A DNA stretch of 64,000 nt, taken from contig NZ_PXYL01000002.1 in assembly GCF_003012705.1 (NCBI RefSeq), positions 186,001 to 250,000 on the forward strand, written 5' to 3'. Positions 52,826 to 61,210 of this stretch are shown piece by piece; position 1 is the first letter of the stretch, and each line of letters opens with the position of its first letter. Made by a program: the position numbers and the translations under genes. Under the pieces are notes generated by a model. The model did not search any database and was not told where the DNA came from. It worked only from the letters and a program-made list of their open reading frames with translations. The stretch is from Pseudaminobacter soli (ex Li et al. 2025). GTDB taxonomy: Bacteria; Pseudomonadota; Alphaproteobacteria; Rhizobiales; Rhizobiaceae.

Positions 52826-53832
52826 GGAAGTTCATGCCCGGCCTTCGCAAGGCGGCGCCGCAACTCGTCAGCTTGGGCGTGATCCTGTTCTTCAACTGGC
52901 TGGCCTTTCCCGGCTTCTTCGATCTACGCATCCAGGACGGCCGACTGTTCGGCAGCCTGATCGACGTGCTCAACCGCGGCGCGCCGGTTGCGATCCTGGC
53001 CATCGGCATGACTGCGGTCATCGCATCGAAGGGTGTCGATTTGTCAGTCGGCGCCGTGATGGCGATGGCCGGCGCGGTGGCGGCAACCATGACCGTGGCA
53101 GGGCATCCGCCTCCCATCGTGCTGCTTTCGGCGCTCGCTGTCGGTGTCGCTTGCGGCCTGCTCAACGGTCTTTTGGTGGCCGTACTGGAACTGCAACCGA
53201 TCGTCGCGACGCTGATCCTCATGGTGGCGGGGCGCGGCATAGCGCAGCTTATCACCGAGGGCGTCATCGTCACCTTCAACGATCCAGGCTTGATCTTCGT
53301 CGGAACCGGCGCATTCCTGGATCTGCCGATGCCGGTGGTGCTTGCCGCAGCGCTCGCGCTCCTTGCCGTGCTCGTCGTCAGGAGAACGGCGCTTGGCATG
53401 CTCATCGAATCCATCGGCGTGAACCGCAGCGCATCGACCTATGCCGGCATCAACAGCCGGCTTTTGATCATCATCGTCTACGCATTCAGCGGGTTTTGCG
53501 CGGCACTCGCCGGCATCATCGCAGCCGCCGACATTCGCGGCGCGGACGCCAACAATGCCGGACTGTGGCTGGAACTCGACGCGATCCTCGCCGTGGTCAT
53601 CGGCGGCACATCGCTTCTGGGAGGGCGCTTCTCCATCCTGATGTCGGTTCTTGGCGCGATCATCATACAGGCCATGAACACCGGTATCCTGATCTCCGGC
53701 TTTCCGCCGGAATACAATCTCGTAGTCAAGGCTTGCGTGATCATATTGATCCTGCTCGCGCAATCTGCCTCGCTCGGCGGAGTCGCCTGGTTGCCGCGCC
53801 GGATTCCGGCGGCGAAGTCGAAGGAGGCATAG
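52822..53832 (+). CDS. ytfT: Sugar ABC transporter permease (YtfT-like)
   Basis: A 336-residue RbsC-type permease with about eight to ten helices. Typical segments are APVAILAIGMTAVIASKGVDLSVGAVMAMAGAVAA, LQPIVATLILMVAGRGIAQLITEG and LGMLIESIGVNRSASTYAGINSRLLIIIVYAFSGFCAALAGI. The ATG overlaps the ytfR stop by 4 bp. Confidence 0.86.
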   Translation: MRKFMPGLRKAAPQLVSLGVILFFNWLAFPGFFDLRIQDGRLFGSLIDVLNRGAPVAILAIGMTAVIASKGVDLSVGAVMAMAGAVAATMTVAGHPPPIVLLSALAVGVACGLLNGLLVAVLELQPIVATLILMVAGRGIAQLITEGVIVTFNDPGLIFVGTGAFLDLPMPVVLAAALALLAVLVVRRTALGMLIESIGVNRSASTYAGINSRLLIIIVYAFSGFCAALAGIIAAADIRGADANNAGLWLELDAILAVVIGGTSLLGGRFSILMSVLGAIIIQAMNTGILISGFPPEYNLVVKACVIILILLAQSASLGGVAWLPRRIPAAKSKEA

Positions 53833-53833
53833 G

Positions 53834-54814
53834 ATGTCATCCCGACTCCTGCCATTTTATGCCACGCTGGCGATCTTTGTGCTGGCCTACGGGGTCTGCG
53901 TGTTCCAGTTCCCCAACATGCTGTCGACCCGCGTGGCCGGAAACCTGCTGACCGACAACGCCTTCCTCGGCATCGTGGCAGTCGGCATGACCTTCGTCAT
54001 CCTCTCGGGCGGTATAGACCTGTCGGTCGGCGCGGTCATCGGCTTCACCACCGTCCTGATCGCCGTGCTTATCTCGTGGTACGGCATCCATCCGCTGGCG
54101 GCCTTTGCGATCGCACTTGCCATCTCCACCGCCTTCGGCGCGGCGATGGGCGTTGTCATTCACTATCTCGACGTCCCGGCCTTCATCGTGACGCTGGCCG
54201 GCATGTTCCTGGCGCGGGGCATGGCCTTTGTGATTACGACGGACTCGATCCCCATCAGGCATGAGTTCTACACGACACTTCAGGGCCTCTATCTTCGGCT
54301 GCCGGGAGGAGGACGTTTCACGCTCATCGGCGGGCTAATGGTGCTGGTGTTTGCCTTTGGCATCGCCCTTGCGCACTTCACCCGCTTCGGCTCCTACGTC
54401 TACGCGCTGGGAGGCAACAAGACCTCGGCAGAACTCATGGGCGTGCCGGTGGCGCGTACCACCATCGGCATCTATGCCCTGTCGGGTTTCCTGTCCGGCC
54501 TCGCGGGCGTCGTATTTTCGCTCTACACCTCCGCAGGCTATTCGCTCTCGGCCGTAGGGGTCGAACTCGACACGATCGCTGCGGTCGTCATCGGCGGCAC
54601 GCTGTTGACAGGCGGCGTCGGACTTGTGGCGGGCACATTCATGGGCGTGATTATCCAGGGTCTTATCCAGACCTACATCGTCTTCGACGGCACCTTGTCG
54701 AGCTGGTGGACGAAGATCGTCGTGGGCCTGCTACTCTTTGCCTTCATCGCCCTTCAGCGGCTATTGGTGGTCCTGTCTGACCGCAAGCGGTTGCTGAGGA
54801 ATACACCTACATGA
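53834..54814 (+). CDS. yjfF: Sugar ABC transporter permease (YjfF-like)
   Basis: A 326-residue RbsC-type permease that pairs with YtfT: FLGIVAVGMTFVILSGGIDLSVGAVIGFTTVLIA, VPAFIVTLAGMFLARGMAFVIT and SAELMGVPVARTTIGIYALSGFLSGLAGVVFSLYTSAG. AGGAGG precedes the ATG, which lies 1 bp after the ytfT stop. Its stop overlaps the GntR gene by 4 bp. Confidence 0.86.
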   Translation: MSSRLLPFYATLAIFVLAYGVCVFQFPNMLSTRVAGNLLTDNAFLGIVAVGMTFVILSGGIDLSVGAVIGFTTVLIAVLISWYGIHPLAAFAIALAISTAFGAAMGVVIHYLDVPAFIVTLAGMFLARGMAFVITTDSIPIRHEFYTTLQGLYLRLPGGGRFTLIGGLMVLVFAFGIALAHFTRFGSYVYALGGNKTSAELMGVPVARTTIGIYALSGFLSGLAGVVFSLYTSAGYSLSAVGVELDTIAAVVIGGTLLTGGVGLVAGTFMGVIIQGLIQTYIVFDGTLSSWWTKIVVGLLLFAFIALQRLLVVLSDRKRLLRNTPT

Positions 54815-55572
54815 AAAGCCCTCAACCTGGATTGAGCCGCAAGCAGCAGCCGAAAGGGTTCCACGGTCACGTGATAACCGAACTCGGCCGCAGCATCGTC
54901 AGCGGTGTCTATCCGGAAAATTCCCTGCTCCCGCGTGATGCAGAGCTTCAGGAGCATTTCGGTGTGTCGCGCACCGTGCTTCGAGAGGCGCTGAAGACAC
55001 TCGCGGCCAAGGGCATGATCCAGCCGAAGGCAAAGATCGGCACCAGGGTTCTGGCCAGAGGAGGATGGAACCTCTTCGATCCGGACATCCTCCAATGGCA
55101 CGCCGAGGCCGGAGCGATCGATGCCGGGTTCCTGTTCAGCCTCCAGGAAATGCGGTTGGCGCTCGAACCGGAGGCCGCCGCGCTCGCGGCGCTTCGCCGG
55201 ACGGATGCACATGTTGCGGAACTGTTCCGCTGGGTCGGACGCATGGGCGACATGACCATCACAGGTACAGAGTTCGTCGAATACGATCTCCGTTTCCACA
55301 TCAGCGTGGCCGAGGCCTCGCAAAACCCCTTCATGCGCGCGATCAGTGCGCTTATCGAAGTCGCGCTCGGCGCGACTTTCACAGTCAGTTCGCCGATCCC
55401 CAATACGGAAAAGCACAAGCTCAATGTAGAGCGGCACAGGGCAATAGCCGAGGCCATAAAGAACAAGGATCCGGTCGCAGCCAGAAACGCGATGCGTACG
55501 GTTATCCTGGAAGGCATTGGCCGAGTTTCCGAGGTCACGGGCAAGAACCCCCTTACGGATTTGGGCGCGTAG
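54811..55572 (+). CDS. FadR-type GntR regulator of the galactofuranose operon
   Basis: A 253-residue regulator. The winged helix is ELGRSIVSGVYPENSLLPRDAELQEHFGVSRTVLREALKTLAAKGM. An FCD domain follows: FLFSLQEMRLALEPEAAALAALRR, EYDLRFHISVAEASQNPFMRAI and HRAIAEAIKNKDPVAARNAM, whose Asp and His residues match the metal site. It is the last gene of the operon it probably controls, through the palindrome at 50169-50183. Placement at the 3' end gives feedback. Confidence 0.86.
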   Translation: MKSPQPGLSRKQQPKGFHGHVITELGRSIVSGVYPENSLLPRDAELQEHFGVSRTVLREALKTLAAKGMIQPKAKIGTRVLARGGWNLFDPDILQWHAEAGAIDAGFLFSLQEMRLALEPEAAALAALRRTDAHVAELFRWVGRMGDMTITGTEFVEYDLRFHISVAEASQNPFMRAISALIEVALGATFTVSSPIPNTEKHKLNVERHRAIAEAIKNKDPVAARNAMRTVILEGIGRVSEVTGKNPLTDLGA

Positions 55573-55627
55573 GCGAACCCTTTCGACGGGGTCTTGATTG
55601 TCGCTGCGGTCAAAATTAAGCAAAGCT

Positions 55628-56122
55628 ATGAAGAACATGAGATTTATGATTGCAGCCGCATTGGCGCTATCCGCCTGCACTGAGGGGACTGCGCCTTCAA
55701 CGGCCACGGCCACTGAGCCGATATCGGGAGCTTTACCTGTTTTTGTACGAAACAGCGTGCGCAGCGACCTTGAGCTTCAGGCTTTGGTCCAGGGCAGACT
55801 GGAGATCGACCGGAATGGATGCCTGCGCATTGGTGGGGAGGATGGGCCTTTTGTGATCTGGCATCACGACAGCCGCATCGAACGCACCAATGATGGACGC
55901 ATCAAGATTACGGACGGCTACAGTGGCAACACCGCCTATGTCGGAGACGAGATAGCCATGGGCGGCGGTCAGGAGAACCGTGTCCCACCTGCGACCGGCG
56001 TCCGGCCCGAGACACCGACGAACGTCACGGAGCCAATCCCGGATGCTTGCGCTGCAGGGGAAATCTGGTGGGCCGGGCGGCTCCTGACTGAGAAGGAACG
56101 TCAGAGATTGTTGAATCGCTAG
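55628..56122 (+). CDS. Small hypothetical lipoprotein
   Basis: A 164-residue protein with a lipobox (MKNMRFMIAAALALSAC). The mature part is beta-rich, with VQGRLEIDRNGCLRIGGEDGPFVIWHHDSRIE and a C-terminal WWAGRLLTEKERQRLLN. The sequence ELQALVQGRLEIDRNGCLR recalls short repeat-like lipoproteins, but no family is recognised. It lies 55 bp after the GntR gene and could be read through from that operon. Confidence 0.6.
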   Translation: MKNMRFMIAAALALSACTEGTAPSTATATEPISGALPVFVRNSVRSDLELQALVQGRLEIDRNGCLRIGGEDGPFVIWHHDSRIERTNDGRIKITDGYSGNTAYVGDEIAMGGGQENRVPPATGVRPETPTNVTEPIPDACAAGEIWWAGRLLTEKERQRLLNR

Positions 56123-56230
56123 AAGATTCATCGACCTCGAACTCAGACGTAGATTCCGGCGGCTGGGGGCGGCGATGTCACGTTTCCGTCGCGTGCCGAA
56201 GTATCCACAGCCAGTCCTCGGCCTTCGAGC

Positions 56231-56920
56231 TTACTTGGGTCGGTGGGAGTTCAGGATGACCGTCGTCTGCTTCCTGAGAACCGTCTTGAGGGACTCGATC
56301 CGTGCAGGCGTGATCTCGTCCCATCCGATCAGTTCCCCGACGTGTCCTCGAGCAACATGGATGATGAACAACTGTCCGTTGACCATGGTGCAGACCATTC
56401 TGGCTTCCTCGTCTGTGAGGTTATGGCCGGAAATATGCGAGACGACCGCGGCGCAGCCTTCCTGAATCCGTCGTCCCACGGCCCTCTTTGCCTCCGACTT
56501 CCGCGGCGGCGACGACGCGGCCCGGAGCTGGGCGACGAACAGCGCCCTGCTGGCAGCGTCCGGCGCTCCCAGCAGGAAGTCGGCAAGGCTTTCAAGCACG
56601 TTGCAGTAGCCGTCGATCAGGCGGTCGGCCGTAGCATCGGCGGCAAGCAGTTCCTCCACCTTCTCGAGGGCCGGGGACACCGCCGCTGACGCCGAAGCCT
56701 GGATGTCTTCAAGGCAGGCGTCGTACAGCCCCTCCTTGTTTCCGAAGTAGTACTGGATCGATGGCGGGGGCACTCCCGCTGCGTTCGCGATCTCCCGTGT
56801 GGAGACGCCTGCGAACCCTTCCTCTCCGAAAAGCGCGATCGACGTCCGGATGATCTTGGCCTTCGTCTCCTCGCCGCGGGGATAGCCGTTCTGCGCCTGG
56901 TGTCGTCGCATGCTCGTCAT
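56231..56920 (-). CDS. TetR-family regulator of an EmrAB-type pump
   Basis: A 229-residue TetR/CerR-type regulator. The HTH reads KAKIIRTSIALFGEEGFAGVSTREIANAAGVPPPSIQYYFGNKEGLYDACLEDI. The ligand domain has ADRLIDGYCNVLESLADFLLGAPDAASRALFVAQLR, and VCTMVNGQLFIIHVARGHVG. GGAGAAATCG precedes the ATG at 56920. It diverges from the HlyD/MFS pair at 57050-59751, with two palindromes between, so it should repress that pump. Confidence 0.84.
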   Translation of the reverse strand: MTSMRRHQAQNGYPRGEETKAKIIRTSIALFGEEGFAGVSTREIANAAGVPPPSIQYYFGNKEGLYDACLEDIQASASAAVSPALEKVEELLAADATADRLIDGYCNVLESLADFLLGAPDAASRALFVAQLRAASSPPRKSEAKRAVGRRIQEGCAAVVSHISGHNLTDEEARMVCTMVNGQLFIIHVARGHVGELIGWDEITPARIESLKTVLRKQTTVILNSHRPK

Positions 56921-56939
56921 CGATTTCTCCAATTCGCCC

Positions 56940-57011
56940 GATGGTACCATCATTCAGAAAATATTCCAGTTGTCATAATTCTGCCAAACGGCATACTTCT
57001 TCCAATTGGAA
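56940..57011. promoter_or_regulatory. Divergent promoter region with two palindromes (TetR operators)
   Basis: GATGGTACCATC (56940-56951) and TTCCAATTGGAA (57000-57011) are both perfect 12-bp palindromes in the AT-rich 129-bp gap. One lies 20 bp before the TetR start, the other 39 bp before the pump adaptor start. They are plausible TetR sites but do not match each other. Confidence 0.5.
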
Positions 57012-57049
57012 TAATTTTTAACTCCCAAATCAAATCGAGTGAAACGCAA

Positions 57050-58168
57050 ATGGACAGTCCAGTCTCCGCGCCCGTCGCAGGCTCGATGGAGCTCAAGCCA
57101 GTTCGCAAGCGTCGTACCGCCCGCTACGTCCTAGGTGCGATGGCATGTCTGGCGGTGATCGGTGGCGGCGCCTATGGGTTTGACTGGTATCGGACGGGAC
57201 GCTTCGTCCAAAGCACTGACAACGCCTATCTCCGGGCCGACAAGGTCTCCATGGCGCCAGTCGTCGCCGGACAGATCGCCGAAGTCTACGTAAGCGACAA
57301 TCAGAAGGTCGTGGCGGGTCAGCCCCTCGTGAAGATCGACCCGAGGCGATACGAGCTTTCGGTCCGCGAGGCGCAAGGCACGGTGAACGCCCGAAAGGCC
57401 GACCTCGCGAAGAGCGAGGCCGACACCAAGCAGCAGGACGCGCTGATCGCTCAGGCGGCCGCCGACCTGGACAATGCAGAGCACAATGCAGAACTCGCCA
57501 AGAGGGAGTTCGACCGGACCGCGCCCTTGGCGGCTCGCGGCGTCGAAAGCCAGCAGAAGGTCGACCAGACAAGAATCGCGCTCGATCAGGCCAAGTCCGT
57601 CATCCGATTGAAGAGTGCTGCGCTGGATGCGGCCCGCCAGCAGGTGTCCTCGCTCAAGGCGCAGATCGAGCAGGCGCACGCTCAACTCGCCACCGCCGAA
57701 GAAAGCCTCAGGCGCGCCGAGCTCGATCTCGAGGATACCGTGCTTCGAAGCCCCATCGAAGGTCGGGTCGGCGACCGCACGGTTCAGCTCGGCCAGTACG
57801 TGCAGCCGGGCACGCTGCTGCTCACGCTCGTGCCAACGGACAAGATTTATCTTGTGGCGAATTTCAAGGAGACGCAGATCGCCGGCATGCGGGAGGGGCA
57901 GCCGGCCACCATCCATATCGACGCCTTTCCGCAGTTCGACATGAAGGGAGTCGTCGACAGCTTCGCTCCGGGAACGGGCGCCCAGTTCGCGCTCCTGCCG
58001 CCGGAGAACGCTACCGGAAACTTCACCAAGATCGTCCAGCGCGTTCCTGTCCGCATCAAGCTGGACGCCGATCAGAAGGAGATTCCGCCATTGGTGCCCG
58101 GTCTCTCGATCGAGGTCGCGGTGAATACCAAGGCATCGGCTCGTGACGAGATGGCGGAGACGAAATGA
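57050..58168 (+). CDS. emrA: EmrA-type membrane fusion protein (HlyD family), second pair
   Basis: A 372-residue adaptor with a short cytoplasmic tail, one helix (residues 24-44), then STDNAYLRADKVSMAPVVAGQIAEVYVSDNQKVVAGQPLVKIDPRRY, a coiled coil at about 100-220 and VRLSPIEGRV-like DTVLRSPIEGRVGDRTVQLGQYVQPG. YLVANFKETQIAGMREGQPATIHIDAFPQ and ALLPPENATGNFTKIVQRVPVRIKL are EmrA hallmarks. The ATG at 57050 is used; the upstream frame runs into the divergent gene's control region. It overlaps the MFS gene by 4 bp. Confidence 0.86.
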   Translation: MDSPVSAPVAGSMELKPVRKRRTARYVLGAMACLAVIGGGAYGFDWYRTGRFVQSTDNAYLRADKVSMAPVVAGQIAEVYVSDNQKVVAGQPLVKIDPRRYELSVREAQGTVNARKADLAKSEADTKQQDALIAQAAADLDNAEHNAELAKREFDRTAPLAARGVESQQKVDQTRIALDQAKSVIRLKSAALDAARQQVSSLKAQIEQAHAQLATAEESLRRAELDLEDTVLRSPIEGRVGDRTVQLGQYVQPGTLLLTLVPTDKIYLVANFKETQIAGMREGQPATIHIDAFPQFDMKGVVDSFAPGTGAQFALLPPENATGNFTKIVQRVPVRIKLDADQKEIPPLVPGLSIEVAVNTKASARDEMAETK

Positions 58169-59751
58169 CCGGCAAAATGGGTTCCGTGGCAGCCGGTCCG
58201 TCCGAACAGGGATCGGCGAGCGCTGCCGACTGGGTGGCGGTCGTCGCGGGCGCGCTGGGCGCGCTCATGGCGACGCTCGACACTTCCATCACGAACACGG
58301 CGCTCCCGCAGATCCAGGGGGCGATCGGCGCGAGCGGAACCGAAGGAACATGGATCGGCACCGGATACCTCGTGGCGGAGGTCATCATGATTCCGCTAAC
58401 CGCCTGGCTGACCCGGCTGTTCGGCCTGCGTACGTTGCTGCTGATCACGACCGCAGCCTTCGTTTTCTTCTCAATGGTGTGCGGACTTTCCAACGGCCTC
58501 GTTGAAATGATCGTCGGTCGTGCGGGCCAGGGCTTCTTCGGTGGCGCGCTGATCCCGACGGCGCAAGTGATCATCCGAACGCGCCTGCCGGCCCGCCAGA
58601 TGCCCGTCGGAATGAGCATATTCGGCATCATCGTCCTGCTCGGCCCGGTCCTCGGCCCGGTGGTCGGTGGCTATCTCGCCGAGGAGGTAAGCTGGCGCTG
58701 GTGCTTTTTCCTCAACCTTCCGGTCGGCATCGGCCTCGCAGCTCTCCTGCTTCTGGGACTTCCACGTCAAAGCCCGAACCTGGGACTGCTCGCCAAGGCC
58801 GACTGGTGGGGGATCGTCGGGATGGCGGTCGCGTTCAGTTGCCTGACGGTGGTCTCCGAAGAGGGGCAGCGCGAGAAATGGTTCGAGTCCTCCATGATCG
58901 TATATCTGTGCCTCGCGTCACTGCTCGGCTTCATCGTTCTGTTCATAACCCAGAAGACGAGCGCCGATCCCGTCATCAAGCTTTCCCTTCTCAAGAACAG
59001 CACCTTCGCAAGTTGTACCCTGATTGCGCTCGTCGTCGGGGCGGCCACCTACGGCGCGACCTTCGTCGTGCCTCAGTTCCTGAGCGGCATCGCAGGCTAC
59101 AACCCCCGACAGGCGGGCGGCATCATGGCATTGTCGGCCCTGCCTGTGCTCCTGCTGGTTCCGATACTTCCCCGCATCGTCGGCAGCTTCGACGCGCGCC
59201 TCATGGTCGCGCTCGGGCTCGCCTTCTTCGCGCTGAGTTGCTTCGTTGACGTCGGCCTCGGTCCTGACAGCGCCGGAGGCGACTTTACGATCTCGCAGCT
59301 TCTCCGTGGCGTCGGACAGATGCTCGCCGCCATGCCTCTCAACCAAGTATCGATGGCGGCCATCGGGCGCGAGAATGCCGCGGACGGAGCTGGTATATTC
59401 AGCATGGCCCGGAACCTCGGCGGGTCGATTGGACTTGCCATGAGCGGGATCCTCATAGACCAGCGGAGCGCCGTCCACTCCGACAGCATCCGGGAGACGC
59501 TGACTGCGAATTCGCCGGCAGGCCAGGCTCGTATCGCGGCTAGCGGAGTGACCCAGGGCATTGACGCTGCGACCGCCAAGCTCCGGGCGATATCGCAACT
59601 GTCGAGCCTCATCGAAAAGGATGCGCTGGTGATGACCTACAGTGATTGCTTCTGGCTGATGGGCGTCCTGATCCTCGCAATATCGCCGGTTGTGCTGCTG
59701 CTCCGCCGTCCCAAACAATCCAGTGCGGCAACCATCGCGGCAGCCCACTGA
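58165..59751 (+). CDS. emrB: EmrB-type DHA2 drug efflux permease, second pair
   Basis: A 528-residue MFS transporter with 14 helices. LDTSITNTALPQIQGAIGASGTEGTWIGTGYLVAEVIMIPLTAWLTRLFGLRTLL is the first region, and GQGFFGGALIPTAQVIIRTRLPARQMPVGMSIFG the motif C region. ADGAGIFSMARNLGGSIGLAMSGILIDQRSAVH is DHA2-typical. It is the second gene of the TetR-regulated cassette. Its stop at 59751 abuts the broken end of a DUF982 gene on the other strand. Confidence 0.86.
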   Translation: MTGKMGSVAAGPSEQGSASAADWVAVVAGALGALMATLDTSITNTALPQIQGAIGASGTEGTWIGTGYLVAEVIMIPLTAWLTRLFGLRTLLLITTAAFVFFSMVCGLSNGLVEMIVGRAGQGFFGGALIPTAQVIIRTRLPARQMPVGMSIFGIIVLLGPVLGPVVGGYLAEEVSWRWCFFLNLPVGIGLAALLLLGLPRQSPNLGLLAKADWWGIVGMAVAFSCLTVVSEEGQREKWFESSMIVYLCLASLLGFIVLFITQKTSADPVIKLSLLKNSTFASCTLIALVVGAATYGATFVVPQFLSGIAGYNPRQAGGIMALSALPVLLLVPILPRIVGSFDARLMVALGLAFFALSCFVDVGLGPDSAGGDFTISQLLRGVGQMLAAMPLNQVSMAAIGRENAADGAGIFSMARNLGGSIGLAMSGILIDQRSAVHSDSIRETLTANSPAGQARIAASGVTQGIDAATAKLRAISQLSSLIEKDALVMTYSDCFWLMGVLILAISPVVLLLRRPKQSSAATIAAAH

Positions 59752-59752
59752 C

Positions 59753-59851
59753 TTGCAGCAGAAAATCACCCGCTTGGATGACATCGCTGACGCAGATGAA
59801 GGATCCGTCGCTGAGCGTCACCGCAACAGGGAAGAACTCGCCGCGATCCAT
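59753..59851 (-). pseudogene. Truncated DUF982-like gene (5' part only)
   Basis: A leftward start with GGAGG 7 bp ahead of the ATG at 59851 encodes MDRGEFFPVAVTLSDGSF, then ICVSDVIQAGDFLLQ, matching the first part of DUF982 proteins (xFxPVxVxxxDGxxxxVxxVxxAxxFLL). After about residue 33 the frame runs into the complement of the MFS gene and loses all DUF982 character. So the 3' part is gone, with the break at the MFS stop codon. Confidence 0.6.
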
Positions 59852-59906
59852 CGCAATGCCTCCACAGCGCGTCAACGCTATGCGGGGGAGGGCGGTTGCA
59901 TGAGGC

Positions 59907-60197
59907 TCAGTTTTCCAACCACTCCCGGGCGGCGCGTTCAACGGAGGCAGTGAGGGCATCTGCCGCCAGAATCCCCCTCGCACGCGCAAAGGCCACAAAC
60001 GCGATGCGCGCGGCTTCTACATCTTCGTCCTTGATCAACGCAGCGCGGCACCTGGTGAGCGCCATATTGTGCCATGGCCCACGGCTCCCGCTCCATTCAT
60101 TGAGCACCTCATAGGCATCCAGAACAGTTTCGATCTCTCGGGGGAATCCAAGGCCGACAAAAATCGCGACAGGCTCAGTGAAACGCTTTGCGTTCAT
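59907..60197 (-). CDS. DUF982 family protein
   Basis: A 96-residue protein: RFTEPVAIFVGLGFPREIETVLDAYEVLNEW, then WHNMALTRCRAALIKDEDVEAARIAFVAFARARGIL, the DUF982 pattern (W-G-WxxA-Cx-AL-ARxAF-FA-AxGIL). GGGAGACCTCC precedes the ATG. The family is almost restricted to Hyphomicrobiales and has no known function. A truncated relative lies 55 bp downstream on the same strand. Confidence 0.75.
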   Translation of the reverse strand: MNAKRFTEPVAIFVGLGFPREIETVLDAYEVLNEWSGSRGPWHNMALTRCRAALIKDEDVEAARIAFVAFARARGILAADALTASVERAAREWLEN

Positions 60198-60468
60198 GGA
60201 GGTCTCCCTTCGTCGAGAATATGAGCTGATGTTGAAGGGTCGACGTTACCGCGAGCGGCGCTGATGGAGCGATCTAGCTCTCTGTTGCACCGCCTACCGA
60301 ATATGGGGGATTGCCTTGAACGCTTATTAGCCGGACATCCGCTCGACGCTTCCCGCAGAGAAGGCCAGCCGGGGGCGATCGTGCTCAATGCGAGTGCCCT
60401 CGTTTGTCGCGCGCGCCGGACGCGGAAGATGTCGGCAGCGGAATTTGACCGCTGCCGACCTGGAGGGC

Positions 60469-60675
60469 CTACAGTTTGACGTCGGCCAGCAATGTCATGA
60501 GCTTTTGCCGATCCTCGACCGACTTCAGACGGATGGTCATCGCCTCACTTTTGACCGGAACCTGCGGCGGCAAGCTGACCTCTATGCCCGGCGCATGTTC
60601 GACCGCCCAATGCTTGAAGCGAGGCAACTTGTTTGGGCCGGCGATGGGAAACGTGAAGCTGTATCGAAAAGTCAT
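60469..60675 (-). CDS. Small hypothetical protein
   Basis: A 68-residue protein, MTFRYSFTFPIAGPNKLPRF then KHWAVEHAPGIEVSL and AMTIRLKSVEDRQKLMTLLADVKL. The C-terminal half looks like a compact beta-alpha unit. The start at 60675 has only a weak ribosome binding site, and the frame continues upstream with poor composition. No family recognised. Confidence 0.45.
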   Translation of the reverse strand: MTFRYSFTFPIAGPNKLPRFKHWAVEHAPGIEVSLPPQVPVKSEAMTIRLKSVEDRQKLMTLLADVKL

Positions 60676-60925
60676 CTCGGAACAATCCAAATGATGTGGT
60701 GTCCCAGACGCGGGCGCGCGCAAGCGCAGCGCTCGGTCCAAGGACACGCATTGATCTCCTATGGGGGTAGTCTCGCGATCCTGGCACCGCTCTTGCCATC
60801 GCAGGTAGCGGCACCAGGCAATCAGCCTATGAGAAGGCTGCCTTTGCAAATGATGAGGAGGGCAAAGGGAAGGGTATTCATGGCCGGTGTGTCGGCCAAA
60901 CCGCGTTGATTGTCAAATCTCTCGC

Positions 60926-61066
60926 CTATTCCGCGATCAGAAAGAAATCCACTGTGGCGAAGGCCAATGCCAGGCCGCCGATAAAGACGGCCCAGGTGAT
61001 GATAGAGGAGCGGATTTCGGCCCTCTTCTGCGCGTCCGTGCGGTTGTCCTTCTCAGGCTCAGTCAC
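60926..61066 (-). CDS. Small single-helix membrane protein
   Basis: A 46-residue protein with a charged N-terminus (TEPEKDNRTDAQKRAEIRSS) and one hydrophobic segment (IITWAVFIGGLALAFATVDFFLI). A GTG start at 61066 is supported by CAGGAG 9 bp upstream. Such short membrane proteins are common in rhizobia; no function is known. Confidence 0.5.
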   Translation of the reverse strand: MTEPEKDNRTDAQKRAEIRSSIITWAVFIGGLALAFATVDFFLIAE

Positions 61067-61210
61067 TTGGCAAACTCCTGTCAGTGGCTGGGTCAATGAG
61101 CGCATCTTACAGGCAGTCCTAAGGAGGGCCATGGTGCGGAAGGACGCAGGCAAAGCCGTTTTGGGAAAAGAGCGCGGCAGCCTTACGACCGCGCTCTCAC
61201 GGATTCTGCC

